DNA of 64,000 nt, taken from positions 1 to 64,000 of the forward strand of contig JBBROD010000010.1 of the NCBI GenBank assembly GCA_038229715.1, given 5' to 3'. Made by a program: the position numbers and the translations under genes. Below, in pieces: positions 33,195 to 42,052 of the stretch. Each line of letters starts with the position of its first letter. The stretch's first letter is position 1. Origin of the DNA: JANMES01 sp038229715 (GTDB lineage Bacteria > Planctomycetota > Phycisphaerae > Tepidisphaerales > Tepidisphaeraceae). Under the pieces are notes generated by a model, which saw only the letters and a list, made by a program, of their open reading frames with translations, searched no databases and was not told where the DNA came from.

Positions 33195-33955
33195 GCCGTG
33201 CCTCCTTTAGAGGAAACCAGTGTTCGCGGATGGGCGTGGAACGGCACACGTTTGAGCCACAAACGCAGCGACTGCCAATAGATCGCGACAATCACGCTTA
33301 CAGTCATCGCCGGGAAGCGGAGCAGCACGCTTGCAAGGCTGCCGGCCGAGATCGGGCGACGCTGCATCGCCATCGTCGCGGAGAAAACCTTCTCCTGCCG
33401 CTCGTAATTTTCCATGTGAACCACCAGCCGATCACTCGGCTGATGCAGGCGCCAACGGTATTGCTGATCCATTCCCATGAACGGTGATACGTGAAAATCT
33501 TTGGCGAAGATGTACCGCCCGCCGGTTTCTTTGCTCGCATTGCACACGTAGCAGTGTCGCTCGTTCCAAGGCGTGTTATGCACTTCAGCCACGATCGCCT
33601 CGAGCTGCTCGCCGGTACGGTCGAAGCAATAGTAGAAGCTCACGGGGTTCATCACGTAGCCGAAGTAGCGGAGGTGCGTGAGCAGTCGGATCGGTCCCTC
33701 CGGAGACCGACCCAACTGCTGCTTCACAACATCGCGCACGGATTTGTCCAAGGGCTCAGCCGGATCGCCGACATGATCTGCCCGGCGAAAACTCGCGAGG
33801 TTCCATCGCTCGATCGACCAGAACCATCGGCGTTTAAACACCGTGTCCAGCTCAGCCAGATCGAGGTACATCATGTATAGCGAATACCCAAACGCATGCG
33901 TCACGGGTGAGCGCCGATGATGGCGGACGACGCCTTTGTAAATGCAGCTGTTCAT
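33191..33955 (-). CDS. DUF1365 family protein
   Basis: The 254 residues begin MNSCIYKGVVRHHRRSPVTHAFGYSLYMMYLDLAEL and contain LRYFGYVMNPVSFYYCFD, EVHNTPWNERHCYV and FHVSPFMGMDQQYRW, the signature of DUF1365. One hydrophobic segment lies near the C-terminus. The family is nearly always next to an FAD oxidoreductase and a cyclopropane synthase, but its reaction is unknown. The ATG at 33955 overlaps the upstream TGA (ATGA) and has AGGGGG seven bases before it. The much longer open frame upstream is the shadow of the oxidoreductase gene. Confidence 0.88.
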   Translation of the reverse strand: MNSCIYKGVVRHHRRSPVTHAFGYSLYMMYLDLAELDTVFKRRWFWSIERWNLASFRRADHVGDPAEPLDKSVRDVVKQQLGRSPEGPIRLLTHLRYFGYVMNPVSFYYCFDRTGEQLEAIVAEVHNTPWNERHCYVCNASKETGGRYIFAKDFHVSPFMGMDQQYRWRLHQPSDRLVVHMENYERQEKVFSATMAMQRRPISAGSLASVLLRFPAMTVSVIVAIYWQSLRLWLKRVPFHAHPRTLVSSKGGTA

Positions 33956-35205
33956 CCCCATTCCCCCTGCCCGATGGCGGCGGCGACGGCGAGCCCGCTG
34001 CGTACGCCGTCTTCGTGAAAGCCGTAACCCCAATACGCGCCGCAGAACGAAGTTCGGTTGCCGACCGCCAGTTCGCCGTGCCGGCTTTGCGCTGCCGATC
34101 GGCCGGCGGTGTAGATGGGATGCTCGTAGTCGATTCTCTTGATGATCTTCGCCGGGTCGATGCTTGATTCGTCGTCCAGCGTCACCAGAAACTCGTGCCT
34201 GGACTTCAGGCTCTGCAGGATGTTCATGTCGTACGTCACGGTAGCCTGGCGATCGGACCGCGCGTTGATGCGGTAATTCCAACTCGCCCAGGCGAGCTTT
34301 CGCTTTGGCAGAACGGACGTATCGGTGTGCAGAATGGCGACATTCTTCTGATACGGGAAAACGCCGAGCAGTTCGCGTTCGGTCGGCGTCGCGTCGTCGC
34401 CGAGCAGGCGCAACGCGGTATCGGCGTGGCAGCCGAGGATGACTTGGTCGAACCGCCGCTGCTCGCCGCCGGGGAGCGTCAGCATGACGTGATCCAGCGA
34501 TCGGTGGATCGAGCGCACGGGCGTTTGCAAGAAAATCCGATGAGCAAACTTTCGCGTCAACGGGCCGACGTATTGTTTCGAGCCGCCCTTGATGACGCGC
34601 CATTCACGTTTGGCGCTCACCTGAAGCATCTGGTGATGGTGCAGAAAATCAACGACAAACCGGATCGGAAAGTTCAAAAACGAATCAGCCGGGCACGACC
34701 AGAGCGATGCGCCCAGCGGCACGAGATAGTGCTTCAAAAACTCGTCGCTGAACCGCTCGCGGGCTACGTATTGCTTGACGGTGATCGCGTCGGTTTCACC
34801 CGTCAGCAACGCCGGGCCGATCTGCCCGAAGCGGATGATCTCGCGGATTAATTTGTAAAAGCTTGGCCGGAGCAGATTGCGCCGCTGCGCGAACATCGTA
34901 TTCAGCGACGTGCCGTTATATTCCAGCCCCGTCTGCTCGCAGCGAACGGAAAAGCCCATGCTCGTCGGCTGCGATTCGACTTTCAGTTCGTCGAGCAACC
35001 GGCAGAAGTTCGGATAATTCGCCCGGCTGAAGACGATAAAACCGGTGTCGATCGCGTGCTGCTCATCGCCGATCCGCACGTCGATCGTGTGGGTATGCCC
35101 GCCGATGTGGTCGGCGGCGTCGAAGAGGGTCAACTCGTGCTGATCACACAGCGCGTAGCTCGCCGCGAGAGACGAAATGCCTGTCCCAACGACGGCGATC
35201 TTCAT
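33952..35205 (-). CDS. FAD-dependent amine oxidase-like oxidoreductase
   Basis: The 417-residue flavoprotein has the dinucleotide-binding start KIAVVGTGISSLAASYALC and the following ADHIGGHTHTIDV. A C-terminal FAD motif reads FCGAYWGYGFHEDGVRSGLAVA. In such clusters it is thought to desaturate or oxidise acyl chains; that is inference from co-occurrence. It overlaps the desaturase stop and the DUF1365 start by four bases each. Confidence 0.9.
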   Translation of the reverse strand: MKIAVVGTGISSLAASYALCDQHELTLFDAADHIGGHTHTIDVRIGDEQHAIDTGFIVFSRANYPNFCRLLDELKVESQPTSMGFSVRCEQTGLEYNGTSLNTMFAQRRNLLRPSFYKLIREIIRFGQIGPALLTGETDAITVKQYVARERFSDEFLKHYLVPLGASLWSCPADSFLNFPIRFVVDFLHHHQMLQVSAKREWRVIKGGSKQYVGPLTRKFAHRIFLQTPVRSIHRSLDHVMLTLPGGEQRRFDQVILGCHADTALRLLGDDATPTERELLGVFPYQKNVAILHTDTSVLPKRKLAWASWNYRINARSDRQATVTYDMNILQSLKSRHEFLVTLDDESSIDPAKIIKRIDYEHPIYTAGRSAAQSRHGELAVGNRTSFCGAYWGYGFHEDGVRSGLAVAAAIGQGEWG

Positions 35206-36179
35206 GTCGCACCTGTCTGAACAGGGCGCGTGCTGACGCGGTCCTTATGAAGCGCACCGGTCGGTACCGGCCGCAAATCCCACACCAGCCCGATTTGTTT
35301 GAACAGCCATAGGACGTAGAAAGTGATGTCGATTTCCCACCAGTAGAAACCTTGCCTGAGCGATGCGGGGTAATAATGGTGATTGTTGTGCCACCCCTCG
35401 CCGAGCGTGAGGATTGCCAGCCAGAAGTTATTTCGGCTGTCGTCGGTCGTCTCAAACCGACGGCTGCCGAACTTGTGCGCTAGCGAGTTGATCGTGTACG
35501 TCGCGTGATAGAGCACGATCGTGGAGATAAAGAATCCCCACACAAACAGTTGCGGCCCCGACGTGTGTAGCGATGGGGCGACATGCCCGAGCAGGCTGCC
35601 GACGCCCCAAATCGCCGCGCCAAAAACGATGACCGCAATCCAATCGAACCGATCGAGAAAGACGATCTCCGGAAATTTCTTCCAGTCGCGCACCTTGTCC
35701 AGCGGCGTGGCCGTTCCCGATTCGGTCAGGAACCACAACATGTGGCTCCACACGAATCCGTACCACCGGGGAGAATGCACGTCTCGCTCATCATCGGAAT
35801 GATTGTGGTGGTTGCGATGATGGCCCGCCCACCACATCGGCCCGCGCTGGGCGCTGGTGCAGCCGATCAACGCCATGATGAACTGGAAGGCGCGGGAGGT
35901 TTTGAAGGTTCGGTGGGAGAAATATCGGTGATAAAACCCGGTGATGACAAACATCCGCAGCAGGTAAAGCCCCGTCGCCGTCGCGATCGCGACAGGGCTC
36001 CAGCCGACCCATATCACCGCCAGGCAGGCCAAGTGCATCAGGATGAAAATCATTAGCCGCAAAGGGTTTACGCGTCGAGGCTGCCCGGCCACCCGCGTTG
36101 AGGCCGAATGGCCGTCGAACCAGCGAACGAATGCTCGCCAGCGGCCGTTTTCAACTCCATTTACCGCTCGACCATGCAT
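35202..36179 (-). CDS. Acyl-CoA/acyl-lipid fatty acid desaturase
   Basis: The 325-residue membrane di-iron enzyme introduces a cis double bond into fatty acids. The three histidine boxes are HRYFSH (with FYHRYFSHRTFKTSR), HHRNHH and HNNHH (GEGWHNNHHYYPASLRQGFYWWE), in the order and spacing of the delta-9 family. It has four hydrophobic segments. It is the first gene of the operon and may make the unsaturated substrate for the two methyltransferases. The ATG at 36179 is preferred; the frame is open to 36389 but overlaps the cysteine desulfurase gene. The gap 36180-36336 shows no gene. Confidence 0.88.
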   Translation of the reverse strand: MHGRAVNGVENGRWRAFVRWFDGHSASTRVAGQPRRVNPLRLMIFILMHLACLAVIWVGWSPVAIATATGLYLLRMFVITGFYHRYFSHRTFKTSRAFQFIMALIGCTSAQRGPMWWAGHHRNHHNHSDDERDVHSPRWYGFVWSHMLWFLTESGTATPLDKVRDWKKFPEIVFLDRFDWIAVIVFGAAIWGVGSLLGHVAPSLHTSGPQLFVWGFFISTIVLYHATYTINSLAHKFGSRRFETTDDSRNNFWLAILTLGEGWHNNHHYYPASLRQGFYWWEIDITFYVLWLFKQIGLVWDLRPVPTGALHKDRVSTRPVQTGAT

Positions 36180-36336
36180 GACTTTGCCTATGCCCGTCGT
36201 TGCTGACTGATTGATAACCACCTGCCCATCTTTACGGAATTCCAAGCACCTTAGATTTGAGGATATGGCAGCCTCAGGCGCAATTTCACCTGCGACCGCC
36301 CATTTCAAATAAAATGGAAACAGTTCTCGCTGCCAT

Positions 36337-37515
36337 TCACCGGCCACTCCCGGCCCGAAGTTGCTTGATCGAGTTGACCACCCGGCCAATCACGTAATCC
36401 ACTTCGGCGTCGTTGTTGCGCTTGCCAAGCGACATCCGCAGTGACGCGCCGGCAATCTTATCCGGCACGCCCAGCGCCCGAAGGACGTACGACGTTTCCA
36501 AACTCGCACTAGTACAGGCCGACCCGGAACTGACAGCGACATCGTAGAGTGAGCCGAGCAGTTCGTCGTGACCAACGCCGCCGAAGCTGATGTTGGTGAC
36601 ATGCGCCAGCCGCGAGGCCGGATCGCCGTTCACTCTGAGGTCGTCCAGTTGGCTGGTGATGCCGCGTTCGAGGCGATCGCGGAGCCCGGTCAACCGAGGC
36701 GTTTCGCCGGTCAGTTCGGCCTTGGCGAGTTCGCACGCCGCCCCCACGCCAACCACGCCGGGCACGTTGATCGTCCCGCTTCGATACCCACGTTCGTGAC
36801 CGCCGCCGTCCATGTGCGCTTGCAGCTCGATCCGGTGCGGCTTATTGCGGACATAAAGACAGCCGCATCCCTTGGGCCCGTACATCTTGTGGCCGCTCAT
36901 GGAAAGCAGATCGATCGCGTCCTCGACAACGTCGATCTCCACCTTCCCGGCCGCCTGCGTGGCGTCGGTGTGGAACAGTACGCCCCGCTCCCGGCAAAGC
37001 CGGCCGATCGTGCGGATGTGCTGGATCGTTCCGACCTCGTTGTTGGCCCACATGATCGACACGAGGATCGTATCTTTGCGGATCGAGTCACGAAGCTCGT
37101 CGATATCGATCTGCCCGACCGAGTTCACGCCGAGCCAGGTGATCTCGTACCCTTCCTTTTCCAGCCGCTTGCAGCAGTCGAGGACGGCCTTGTGCTCAGT
37201 GACCTGCGTAATGACGTGTCCGCCCTTGCCGGCTTGCGCCCCGGCCACGCCCTTGAGCGCCAAGTTGTTGGATTCGGTCGCCCCGCTGGTCCAAACGATG
37301 GCGTCGGCCCGGGCGTTGAACAGCGCCGCCACCTGCTGGCGCGCCGTGTCGACCGCCGCCTCGGCCGCCCACCCGAAGCCGTGCCCGCGCGACGCGGCGT
37401 TGCCGAACACTTCGGTGAAATACGGACGCATCGCCTCAAACACGCGCGAATCCATCGGCGTCGTGGCGTTATGGTCCATGTAGATCGGAAGCAATACATC
37501 TTGAGATACGGTCAT
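36337..37515 (-). CDS. Cysteine desulfurase (NifS/IscS-like)
   Basis: The PLP enzyme takes sulfur from cysteine for Fe-S clusters or thio-modification. The 392 residues include YMDHNATTPMDSRV, TSGATESNNLALKG, the internal aldimine Lys in SMSGHKMYGPKGCG, and the catalytic Cys in SSGSACTSASLETSYVLRALG. The length and long catalytic loop fit the IscS-like subgroup. The ATG at 37515 (MTVSQDVLLPIY) is chosen. No iscU or suf gene is next to it. It is divergent from the MFS transporter. Confidence 0.93.
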   Translation of the reverse strand: MTVSQDVLLPIYMDHNATTPMDSRVFEAMRPYFTEVFGNAASRGHGFGWAAEAAVDTARQQVAALFNARADAIVWTSGATESNNLALKGVAGAQAGKGGHVITQVTEHKAVLDCCKRLEKEGYEITWLGVNSVGQIDIDELRDSIRKDTILVSIMWANNEVGTIQHIRTIGRLCRERGVLFHTDATQAAGKVEIDVVEDAIDLLSMSGHKMYGPKGCGCLYVRNKPHRIELQAHMDGGGHERGYRSGTINVPGVVGVGAACELAKAELTGETPRLTGLRDRLERGITSQLDDLRVNGDPASRLAHVTNISFGGVGHDELLGSLYDVAVSSGSACTSASLETSYVLRALGVPDKIAGASLRMSLGKRNNDAEVDYVIGRVVNSIKQLRAGSGR

Positions 37516-37653
37516 CGACCCCCAATTTACCTTCGACAACCGCGATGACCAACTGATCCACGCCGGCAAAGTGCAATCAGCATCTGATCGAAACACCCGT
37601 TAGGCCGTTGCCGCGTTCGAGAATAAGATAGGCCCGTATTGGAGCGTGGATCA

Positions 37654-39210
37654 ATGTCTCAGCCAAACGACGATCAAACCGAACACGGCGCCAATCCGCC
37701 ACTTGAATCGGATTCCGGGCCGGTGTCGTCCGCGCCGGAGCAACTAGTGGTCGCATCCGACGACCCAGCCGGGGCGCATCCGCCGCTACCTGTGCTGGAA
37801 TACCGAACCGACGATGGCGTGAAACTCTGGACCGCGGGAACGCTGACCTACACGATCGGCGGACTGGCACTCTTATTTTTCTGGCTTCTTTGGGGTGATT
37901 TTGCGCTGTCGATTCGCGATCGCTCCGTCGGGCCGGTCGTACAGCTGTTTCTGAGACGTGAAGGCGTGTCAAACACGCTCATCGCCGTTCTTCTCTCCTC
38001 GCTCCCGCCGGCGCTGGGGATGTTTCTGGGTCCGATCATCAGCTATCGATCCGACCGCCTGCGCAGCCGCTGGGGGCGACGAATTCCGTTCCTGATCATT
38101 CCGACCCCGATAGCGGCCGCGGCGATGGTGGGGATCGCGTTTTGCCCGCAAATCGGCGATGCCATCGAACATTTGCTCGGCGGGCGCTACAGCAACTCCC
38201 ATTGCACCATCGCGGCGTTTGCGTTTTTCTGGACGATCTTCGAGGTCGCCGCGATTGCTTCGGCTTCGGTGTTTGGAGGGTTGATCAATGACGTGGTTCC
38301 ACGCCCGCTTCTCGGTCGCTTTTTCGCCTTGTTTCGTGCTGTCAGTCTTGCAGACGGGATGATCTTTAACTACTTCCTGCTCCAGCGCGCCGAAAGTCAT
38401 TTTTTCATGCTGTTTTTGGCGATCGCGTTGGTGTTCGGATCGGGGTTTCTGCTCATGTGCCTGAATGTTAAGGAAGGCTCCTATCCCCCGCCACATGCGT
38501 TGGATAGCAACCAACGCGAGCGACGCGGGTTTTTCGAGGCCGCCAAAATTTATTTCAGCGAGTGTTACAGCCATCCCCATTATCTCTGGTGTTTTGCGGC
38601 GATCACGCTGGGTACGATCACATTTCTGCCAATCAACTTATTCAGCATTCCATTTGCCAAACACATGAAAATCGATTTGGAGCAGTACGGCAAATTCGTG
38701 ACGGCCGGCTATTTTGTATCGATTTGCCTTGCCTATCCAATCGGTTCGTTGGTCGATCGGTTTCACGCCTTGCGCGTAGGACTGGTGGCGTTGTCCCTTT
38801 ACGCGATATCGATGGCTTGGGCTGCCTGGGCTATCCGTGATGCCAACACGTTCTGCGTTGCGTTATTTCTCCATACCGTGCTATCAGGATCCTGCGCCAC
38901 GGCAACCATTTCCCTGGGGCTTGCATTGCTGCCGAGGTCGAAATTCTCTCAATTCGCGTCGGCTGGTGGGATTCTGACCTCGCTGGTGACGATTACGGTT
39001 GGACCTGTCATAGGCAGCATGTTGGATTGGACGAATCACAACTACCGCCTGACGTATGTAGCCGGGTTCCTGATTTCCTGCGTGGCGGTTCTCGTACTGT
39101 GCGTGGTCTACCGTAACTTCCTACGGCTCGGCGGCCCTAAGGGTTATATTGCTCCCGGCGACAGCCCCACGGACATCGCGGTCGCGCCGCACCCCGCCCT
39201 AAGACATTAA
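37654..39210 (+). CDS. MFS transporter
   Basis: The 518-residue protein has a hydrophilic Pro/Glu-rich N-terminus of about 65 residues. About twelve transmembrane helices follow, with the MFS loop motif SYRSDRLRSRWGRRIPFLI between helices 2 and 3. The pattern is closest to the GPH/SLC45-like sugar transporters. The substrate cannot be read. The ATG at 37654 has GGAG nine bases upstream. It stands alone between divergent and co-directional neighbours. Confidence 0.82.
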   Translation: MSQPNDDQTEHGANPPLESDSGPVSSAPEQLVVASDDPAGAHPPLPVLEYRTDDGVKLWTAGTLTYTIGGLALLFFWLLWGDFALSIRDRSVGPVVQLFLRREGVSNTLIAVLLSSLPPALGMFLGPIISYRSDRLRSRWGRRIPFLIIPTPIAAAAMVGIAFCPQIGDAIEHLLGGRYSNSHCTIAAFAFFWTIFEVAAIASASVFGGLINDVVPRPLLGRFFALFRAVSLADGMIFNYFLLQRAESHFFMLFLAIALVFGSGFLLMCLNVKEGSYPPPHALDSNQRERRGFFEAAKIYFSECYSHPHYLWCFAAITLGTITFLPINLFSIPFAKHMKIDLEQYGKFVTAGYFVSICLAYPIGSLVDRFHALRVGLVALSLYAISMAWAAWAIRDANTFCVALFLHTVLSGSCATATISLGLALLPRSKFSQFASAGGILTSLVTITVGPVIGSMLDWTNHNYRLTYVAGFLISCVAVLVLCVVYRNFLRLGGPKGYIAPGDSPTDIAVAPHPALRH

Positions 39211-39495
39211 CGCTGGCTTCCTCCTCTTCCGGTGTGCTCGGGACTTGATCCGCCGTTCCAACGCGTTCGGAACGACGCGAACATCACGCATTCTGGTCCC
39301 CAGTCGTTATCTCTTATCCAGTTTTCACAATTGTCGATCGAATCAGCATGAATCTGAACTAAATTAAGTGGATTCACTTGGGCGTTCTGACATATTCGGC
39401 ATCATCAAATCGCTGTGGGCGCTCAAATCACGGAAGATCAAGAATACGGCAACGGAAGCCGCCTCACATCTTGGAACTCTATCAAGGGAGCAGCA
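39211..39495. other. Gap upstream of the Tad pilus operon
   Basis: No gene is seen in these 285 bases. A CGTTCC/GGAACG dyad near 39265-39285 may end the MFS transcript. The later part is AT-rich (CTAAATTAAGTGGATTC) and presumably holds the promoter of the pilin genes, but no clear -35/-10 or sigma-54 pair could be fixed. Confidence 0.4.
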
Positions 39496-39660
39496 ATGCG
39501 CAGCTTAATCGGTTCGTTTCTGCGGGACGATCGTGGAATGGAAACCGTTGAATGGGCGGTCCTCGCGGCCCTCATCGTGGCGGGCTTGGTTGCCGTCATT
39601 ACCGGCTTGGGCGGCAACATGGTGACCAAGTTCACCGCTTTGCAGGACGCCACAAAATAG
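39496..39660 (+). CDS. flp: Flp/Fap-type pilin 1
   Basis: The 54-residue prepilin has a charged leader ending in RDDRG, the prepilin peptidase site before METVEW. Glu is at +5 and Trp replaces the usual Tyr/Phe at +6. A hydrophobic helix (AVLAALIVAGLVAVITGLG) and a short tail follow. It is the structural subunit of a Tad pilus. AAGGGAG lies 8 bases before the ATG. The open frame reaches back to 39415 but only adds non-family residues. Confidence 0.9.
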   Translation: MRSLIGSFLRDDRGMETVEWAVLAALIVAGLVAVITGLGGNMVTKFTALQDATK

Positions 39661-39719
39661 AAAAAAGCTCATTTTTCCGCCCGTGGGTGGACGGTCTGAT
39701 GGTGGCGCGGGTGTGTCGA

Positions 39720-39737
39720 GTCCGTCGTGTGACGGAC
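39720..39737 (+). promoter_or_regulatory. Hairpin between the two pilin genes
   Basis: GTCCGTC-gtgt-GACGGAC is a perfect 7-bp stem. No T-tract follows, so it is more likely an mRNA stabilising or processing site than a terminator. Confidence 0.45.
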
Positions 39738-39781
39738 CGCATACAAGTTGCCTCTTTTGGCTGGATTTGAAGGAGAATGTT

Positions 39782-39952
39782 ATGAAAGCTTCTAAATTGA
39801 TCGCACGGTTCGTGCGTGACGAACGCGGCATGGAAACTGTGGAATGGGCCGTTTTGGCCGCCCTGATCGTGGCGGGCCTGGTTGCCGTCATCACCGGCTT
39901 GGGCACCAACGTGGTGGCGAAGTTCACCGCTTTGCAAACCGCGACGAAGTAA
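39782..39952 (+). CDS. flp: Flp/Fap-type pilin 2
   Basis: The 56-residue prepilin is a close paralogue of pilin 1. Residues from RGMETVEWAV through VITGLG are identical; they differ in the leader (MKASKLIARFVRDE) and at a few tail positions. It has a strong Shine-Dalgarno (AAGGAG). A stable hairpin follows before the peptidase gene, as is common for highly expressed pilins. Confidence 0.9.
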   Translation: MKASKLIARFVRDERGMETVEWAVLAALIVAGLVAVITGLGTNVVAKFTALQTATK

Positions 39953-39961
39953 TTTTCGTCC

Positions 39962-39989
39962 CGGCCCGGACGCCTACCGTCCGGGGCCG
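39962..39989 (+). promoter_or_regulatory. GC-rich hairpin between pilin 2 and the prepilin peptidase gene
   Basis: GGCC-CGGACG pairs with CGTCCG-(G)GGCC across a five-base loop, with one bulged G. It ends right at the GAGG Shine-Dalgarno of the peptidase gene, so it could both protect pilin mRNA and lower peptidase translation. Confidence 0.5.
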
Positions 39990-40003
39990 AGGAAGTGGGT
40001 TGT

Positions 40004-40579
40004 ATGTTTACCGTCCTGTGGAATTGCTCCACACCGGGATGGCAGTGGATCGTTGCGCTATGCGGTGCATCGATTGCCGCGGCCTTTGACGTACGAACAC
40101 GCCGCATCCCCAATCGGCTCACCGGATCGCTCCTGCTAGTCGGGGCAATCTGCGTGACTGTATCCAACGGCCTGACTGGGTTGGAAAGCGGGATCGTCGG
40201 CTGTTTGATCATGTCTCTGCCGTTCGTGCTTCTTTTCATTTTCGCCGGCGGCGGTGCTGCCGATGCGAAGCTGATGGGCGCGATCGGCATGTGGATCGGT
40301 GCGAAAAACGGCGTGATCGCCATGGTGGCGGTTCTACTGGCCGGAGCAATCCTCGGATTGCTCTACGCCTTCGCCAAACGCCGGTTACAGGCCGTGTTCA
40401 TCAACCTTTCCTTGGCCAGTTTCGGACTGGCACGGCTGATGACGCGACAGCAGAAATGGTCGCAGGCCGCCGACGTGATGCCCGTGGAGAAAGACATGCT
40501 CACCATGCCGTATGGCGTGTCGATCTTCACCGGCGTCGCGTTGGCGGCTTGGACTGTTTTCATGGACAAACTAGGGTGA
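40004..40579 (+). CDS. cpaA: Type IV prepilin peptidase CpaA/TadV
   Basis: The A24 aspartyl peptidase removes pilin leaders at the inner membrane. The 191-residue protein has about six helices. The two catalytic Asp are in AAFDVRTRRIPN and GGGAADAKLMGAIG. The second motif reads GAAD where most have GxGD, a conservative variant. It lacks the N-terminal methyltransferase domain of PilD, as usual for CpaA. The ATG at 40004 is chosen; a GTG at 39995 is too close to the Shine-Dalgarno. Confidence 0.9.
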   Translation: MFTVLWNCSTPGWQWIVALCGASIAAAFDVRTRRIPNRLTGSLLLVGAICVTVSNGLTGLESGIVGCLIMSLPFVLLFIFAGGGAADAKLMGAIGMWIGAKNGVIAMVAVLLAGAILGLLYAFAKRRLQAVFINLSLASFGLARLMTRQQKWSQAADVMPVEKDMLTMPYGVSIFTGVALAAWTVFMDKLG

Positions 40580-40584
40580 AATCG

Positions 40585-41028
40585 ATGAACGCACGCACGT
40601 CACGAGCAACCTGCCGGGTCCGCGGAACCGCAACCGTTGAAATGGCGCTGGTCGGAATGCTGCTCCTACAACTCACATTTTTCTCGATCGAATTCAGCTG
40701 GCTCTTCCTGCGCAAGCAGCAGGTGATCAACACCGCCCGCCAGGCAGCCAGAATCGCGGCGACCCTTGATGCGACCAACACACAGGTTACCAGCCAGATT
40801 ACGGCACAGTTGGATTCATACGGAATCACTGCCGGCAAGAACTATACCGTCACGCTAAACCCGTCCAACATCGCAGGGGTGGCCAAAGGGAGCACCGTCA
40901 GCGTCACGATCGCCGTCCCGTACGCCAACATCCAGGCGACGCCGTCGTCGATGGGGCTTTGGTCTCTGTTCAACGTCCTACCCACCACCGTTCAATCCAC
41001 GGTCACCATGGTGAAGGAAGGCGAATAG
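40585..41028 (+). CDS. tadE: TadE-like minor pseudopilin
   Basis: The 147 residues begin with a basic leader and RGTATVEMALVGMLLLQLTFFSIEFSWLF, the TadE prepilin-like motif with Glu at +5 after Gly. A soluble domain follows. TadE is a minor pilin processed by the CpaA peptidase. AGGGTGA precedes the ATG and overlaps the end of cpaA. Confidence 0.88.
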   Translation: MNARTSRATCRVRGTATVEMALVGMLLLQLTFFSIEFSWLFLRKQQVINTARQAARIAATLDATNTQVTSQITAQLDSYGITAGKNYTVTLNPSNIAGVAKGSTVSVTIAVPYANIQATPSSMGLWSLFNVLPTTVQSTVTMVKEGE

Positions 41029-41063
41029 CAGTCGATCGGCTACGTTTTGAAGCAGGAGTTTTT

Positions 41064-42032
41064 ATGAAATGGGCACCAGTACTTCTGGGCGTTTTGGGAT
41101 TCGCGGCTGCGGTATGCGCGGCGCTCCTGGTCAACACCCTTCGGGCCTCGACCGTCCCCGCGCCGATCATCATGGCGACTACCAACGAGGTGCAGCCGAT
41201 GGTGTCTGTGCTCTACGCCACGACCGGCCTGCCGGCGATGACGGTCGTCGACGCCAAGTCCGTCGTCGTGCGCTCCGTGCCGAAAAACGAGGTTCCCAAG
41301 GATTTTATCAGCAGCCCGGTGGACGTCGTCGGCAAAGTCGTCGGCGTGCCGGTTGTTGAGGGACAGGCGTTTACGCTCGCCTGTTTCGCCGATAAGCCGA
41401 CGGCCCGGCAAGTGGCGGATGCGATCCCGTTCGGCAAACGCGCGGTGGGCATTTCCGTCACCGACTATTCCGGTCTTGAAGGCATGCTCTTCCCGGGCAG
41501 CACGGTGGATGTCATGGCGTCGTTTAAGACGCAGAACGGCGAATCACAGGACGCGGTGACCACCACGCTGCTGGAAAACATTCAGGTGCTAGCCATTGAG
41601 CGTCAGACCGTGGTGTCGTCAGAAAAATCGTTGCTCGACAGTTCCATCTACGCCGTCAGCCGAAGCAACACCCGACGGGTGACGTTGCTGGTCACAACCG
41701 AGCAGGCCAAGCGATTGCAACTGGCGATGGAGCAAGGTGTTCTCTCGCTAGCTTTACGGAACCCGTTGGACGGCGGCCGCGCCGACCAGGTAAACGTGTC
41801 GGTCAAACGACTGCTGAAAAACATGGGCCCTTACCCCGCGGATGACACTCCCGCCGCCCCTGTCGCGGTAGCGCCGAAGATCGATCCGTTTGTGGCGCCC
41901 ACCCCCGCCACCAAGCCGGCCGAGCCGCCGCAGTGGGACGTTCAGGTCATCCGTGGAGGCGTGAGCGAAACCAAGTCGCTTCCGATGCCCAAGCGATCGA
42001 CCGACGTCGAGCCCATGTCGGCCAACCGCTGA
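41064..42032 (+). CDS. cpaB: Flp pilus assembly protein CpaB/RcpC
   Basis: The 322-residue protein has an N-terminal membrane anchor (MKWAPVLLGVLGFAAAVCAALLVNTLR). An SAF-like domain (VVDAKSVVVRSVPKNEVPKDFI) and the RcpC/CpaB domain follow (GKRAVGISVTDYSGLEGMLFPGSTVDVM...TLLVTTEQAKRLQLAMEQGVLSLALRNP). A Pro-rich C-terminal tail is present. CpaB is periplasmic and links the inner complex to the outer-membrane pore. GGAG lies seven bases before the ATG. Confidence 0.92.
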   Translation: MKWAPVLLGVLGFAAAVCAALLVNTLRASTVPAPIIMATTNEVQPMVSVLYATTGLPAMTVVDAKSVVVRSVPKNEVPKDFISSPVDVVGKVVGVPVVEGQAFTLACFADKPTARQVADAIPFGKRAVGISVTDYSGLEGMLFPGSTVDVMASFKTQNGESQDAVTTTLLENIQVLAIERQTVVSSEKSLLDSSIYAVSRSNTRRVTLLVTTEQAKRLQLAMEQGVLSLALRNPLDGGRADQVNVSVKRLLKNMGPYPADDTPAAPVAVAPKIDPFVAPTPATKPAEPPQWDVQVIRGGVSETKSLPMPKRSTDVEPMSANR

Positions 42033-42052
42033 TCCGACTGCGAGTGTTTCAT

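Noticed and set aside
33956..34603. N-terminal extension of the DUF1365 frame
   Set aside because: It overlaps the FAD oxidoreductase gene out of frame and reads as Arg-rich nonsense; the ATGA overlap start is far better.
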